Of a stretch of DNA of 8,499 nucleotides, positions 6,708-8,499 are shown piece after piece. Origin of the DNA: Actinomycetes bacterium (GTDB lineage: Bacteria; Actinomycetota; Acidimicrobiia; Acidimicrobiales; Palsa-688); assembly GCA_021827225.1 (NCBI GenBank), contig JAKAXG010000151.1:1-8499 (forward strand), in the 5' to 3' direction. The stretch's first letter is position 1, and every line of letters starts with the position of its first letter. Position numbers and translations under genes: made by a program. The notes under the pieces are model-generated. The model was not told the DNA's origin and searched no databases. It saw nothing but the letters and a program-made list of their open reading frames with translations.

Positions 6708-7480
6708 CCGGCGACTCCACCGTCGCGATCGCCCTGCTCTTCCCTGATCTGCTGGGCACGTACGGCGACTCAGGCAACGCCGTCATCCTGGTCCAGCGGC
6801 TCCGGTGGCGCGGTTTCGAATCCGAGGTCCTCACCGTCCGCTCCGGCGAGCCGGTGCCGACCGGATGCCAGATCTACGTCGTCGGCGGGGGCGAGGACCT
6901 GCCGCAGTCCCTGGCCGCCCGGCAGCTGGGCGCCGGGAACGAATCGGGCGTCCTGCACCGGGCCGTCGACTCGGGGGCGGTGGTGCTGGCCGTGTGCGCC
7001 GGGCTGCAGATCATCGGGCGCAGCTTCGTCGGCCCTGACGGGCTGGAAGCCGCCGGCCTCGGGCTGCTGGACTGCACCACCGCCCAGGGCCGGGGACCGC
7101 GGGCCGTCGGCGAGATCATCGTCGACCCCGTGGAGGACCTGGGGCTGCCCACCCTCACCGGCTACGAGAACCACGCCGGGGTCACCACGGTCGGACCGGA
7201 GGCCTCGCCTCTCGGATGGGTGCGTCACGGGCGGGGCAACAACGACGGCTCCGGGGCTGACGGCGCCTGGCGCGGGCGGGTGCTGGGCACCTACCTGCAC
7301 GGGCCGGTGCTGGCGCGCAACCCGGCCCTCGCCGACCGGCTGCTGTCCTGGGCGGTGGGAGACCTGGAACCGCTCGACGACGCCGAATGCGACGACCTGC
7401 GCCGGGAGCGGCTCGCCGCCGTCGGATCGGCCGCCCGCACCGGCCCCGGTCGCCGCCTGCTGGACGTCCTGCGGCGATGA
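6704..7480 (+). CDS. gatD: Lipid II isoglutaminyl synthase, glutamine amidotransferase subunit GatD
   Basis: GatD (258 aa here) is a class I, CobB/CobQ-like glutaminase that hydrolyses glutamine and passes ammonia to MurT. The start LFPDLLGTYGDSGNAVILVQR (13-33) is a GatD signature, followed by the VVGGGEDLPQ strand-loop. The nucleophile is Cys98 in VLAVCAGLQIIG, and the catalytic histidine is His199 in GTYLHGPVLARNP. The third catalytic residue is expected from the MurT aspartate. The oxyanion and partner-binding segments look intact, including GYENHAG near the middle. ATG 6704 lies inside the murT stop, with a modest GAGGG (6689-6693) about 10 bases upstream. The downstream gene begins within its own stop codon (ATGA, 7477-7480). 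Length matches characterised GatD proteins (about 240-260 aa). Confidence 0.95.
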   Translation: MTGDSTVAIALLFPDLLGTYGDSGNAVILVQRLRWRGFESEVLTVRSGEPVPTGCQIYVVGGGEDLPQSLAARQLGAGNESGVLHRAVDSGAVVLAVCAGLQIIGRSFVGPDGLEAAGLGLLDCTTAQGRGPRAVGEIIVDPVEDLGLPTLTGYENHAGVTTVGPEASPLGWVRHGRGNNDGSGADGAWRGRVLGTYLHGPVLARNPALADRLLSWAVGDLEPLDDAECDDLRRERLAAVGSAARTGPGRRLLDVLRR

Positions 7481-8499
7481 CCTCCACCGCCCTGCTCACC
7501 GACCACTACGAGCTCACCATGCTCGACGCCGCCCTCCTGGCCGGAACGGCGGACCGCCGGGTCGTGTTCGAGGTGTTCACCCGGTCGCTGCCGCCCGGGC
7601 GCCGCTACGGGGTGTTCGCCGGCCTCGGGCGCATGCTCGACGCCCTCGAGGACTTCCGGTTCGGCGCCGACGAGTTGGAGTGGCTGGCCGAGCGGGAGAT
7701 CGTCGGCGAGCGGACTCTCGAGTGGTTGTCGGGCTACCGGTTCTCGGGCGACATCCACTCCTACCCCGAAGGGGAGATCTACACCGCCGGCTCGCCGGTC
7801 GTGAGCGTGTGCGGCACCTTCGCCGAGGCCGTCCTGCTCGAGACGCTGGTGCTGTCCATCCTGAATCACGACTCCGCGGTCGCCGCGGCCGCGTCGTTGA
7901 TCACCGCCGCCGCCGGCGACCGGCCGGTCATCGAGATGGGCAGCCGGCGGACCGACCCGGACGCGGCGGTGGCGGCCGCCCGTGCGTCCTACATCGCCGG
8001 CCTGGCGTCCACCTCGAACCTGGAGGCGGGGAGGCGCTACGGGATACCGACCGCCGGCACATCCGCCCACGCCTTCGTCCTGCTGTTCCCCGACGAGCGG
8101 GCGGCCTTCGACGCCCAGATCGCCGCCATGGGGTCCTCCACCACGCTGCTGCTCGACACATACGACACCGCCGAGGCCATACCGCTGGCGGTGGCAGCCG
8201 CCGGTCCCGAGCTGGGCGCGGTGCGGATCGACTCCGGGGATCTGGTGGCGCAGGCGGTGCGGATCCGGTCGCAACTGGACTCTCTCGGGGCGCATGACAC
8301 CCGGATCATCGTGACCGGCGACATGGACGCCGACTCCATCGCCGCTCTGTCCTCCGCTCCGGTGGACGGTTACGGCGCCGGGACCAGCGTGGTGATGGGC
8401 GGAGGTCCAGCCGGAGGCCTGCCGACCTGCGGCTTCGTCTACAAGCTCGTGGCGGTCGACGGCCGTCCCGTCCAGAAGCAGTCCCCGGGCAAGGAGACG
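7477..8499 (+). CDS. pncB: Nicotinate phosphoribosyltransferase (3' end outside window)
   Basis: The enzyme makes nicotinate mononucleotide from nicotinate and PRPP, usually with ATP hydrolysis, in the cytosolic Preiss-Handler route to NAD. The frame is open from ATG 7477 to the window edge (341 codons). Family enzymes here are about 430-450 aa, so roughly the last 90-100 residues are missing. Diagnostic segments are TDHYELTML near the N-terminus (8-16), LLETLVLSILNHDS (about 120-133), and GSRRTDPDAAVAAARASYIAGLASTSN, which includes the substrate-binding arginines. GTSAHAF carries His198, at the place of the phosphorylated histidine. Further on are DTYDT (227-231), VRIDSGDL (249-256), IIVTGDMD and a DGYGAGTSVV phosphate-binding loop, then KQSPGKE. 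The start overlaps the gatD stop, and no Shine-Dalgarno is obvious, so translation probably depends on coupling to gatD. Nothing in the visible part looks damaged. Confidence 0.93.
   Translation, partial: MTSTALLTDHYELTMLDAALLAGTADRRVVFEVFTRSLPPGRRYGVFAGLGRMLDALEDFRFGADELEWLAEREIVGERTLEWLSGYRFSGDIHSYPEGEIYTAGSPVVSVCGTFAEAVLLETLVLSILNHDSAVAAAASLITAAAGDRPVIEMGSRRTDPDAAVAAARASYIAGLASTSNLEAGRRYGIPTAGTSAHAFVLLFPDERAAFDAQIAAMGSSTTLLLDTYDTAEAIPLAVAAAGPELGAVRIDSGDLVAQAVRIRSQLDSLGAHDTRIIVTGDMDADSIAALSSAPVDGYGAGTSVVMGGGPAGGLPTCGFVYKLVAVDGRPVQKQSPGKET

Noticed and set aside
1..8499. Mobile element boundaries, att repeats, tRNA genes or CRISPR repeats
   Set aside because: Coding sequence is essentially continuous. 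No spaced repeats, tRNA-like cloverleaf, transposase or integrase was seen, and by eye base composition does not shift between the secretion module and the housekeeping genes.

Overview
The window is 8.5 kb of very GC-rich, gene-dense bacterial DNA. High GC, frequent GTG starts, 4-bp ATGA/GTGA overlaps, a MurT/GatD pair, an SCO6880-type secretion protein and a stand-alone LigD-type polymerase together point to an actinobacterium (Actinomycetota). An Acidimicrobiia-like lineage is a tentative guess from style alone. Seven genes fill almost the whole window. No stretch longer than about 40 bases lacks a gene, and no RNA gene, CRISPR array, insertion sequence or integrase is visible.

Region 1 (1-3830, + strand) is the end of a type IV secretion (T4SS)-like operon. 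It holds the C-terminal part of an SCO6880-family protein, a short VirB4-like P-loop ATPase (422 aa), and a VirD4/TraD-like coupling ATPase (561 aa) with two N-terminal membrane segments. The three are joined by 4-bp stop/start overlaps. The VirB4-like protein contains only the motor domain, so the SCO6880-like protein may supply what is normally the VirB4 N-terminal part (inference).

Region 2 (3827-5383, - strand) is a two-gene operon converging on region 1: a DoxX-family membrane protein, followed 3 bp later by a stand-alone LigD-type primase-polymerase with all three catalytic aspartates. The stop codons of the polymerase and the coupling protein share the palindrome CTAG, so there is no room for a dedicated terminator.

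Region 3 (5424-8499, + strand) diverges from region 2 across only 40 bp. It encodes MurT and GatD, the two subunits of lipid II isoglutaminyl synthase, which amidates the stem-peptide D-glutamate of peptidoglycan. They are followed by nicotinate phosphoribosyltransferase (NAD salvage), which runs off the right edge. All three are linked by ATGA overlaps.

The T4SS-like module therefore sits directly against housekeeping genes. The visible end of the module carries no mobility gene, which fits a fixed chromosomal apparatus at least as well as the end of an integrative element.
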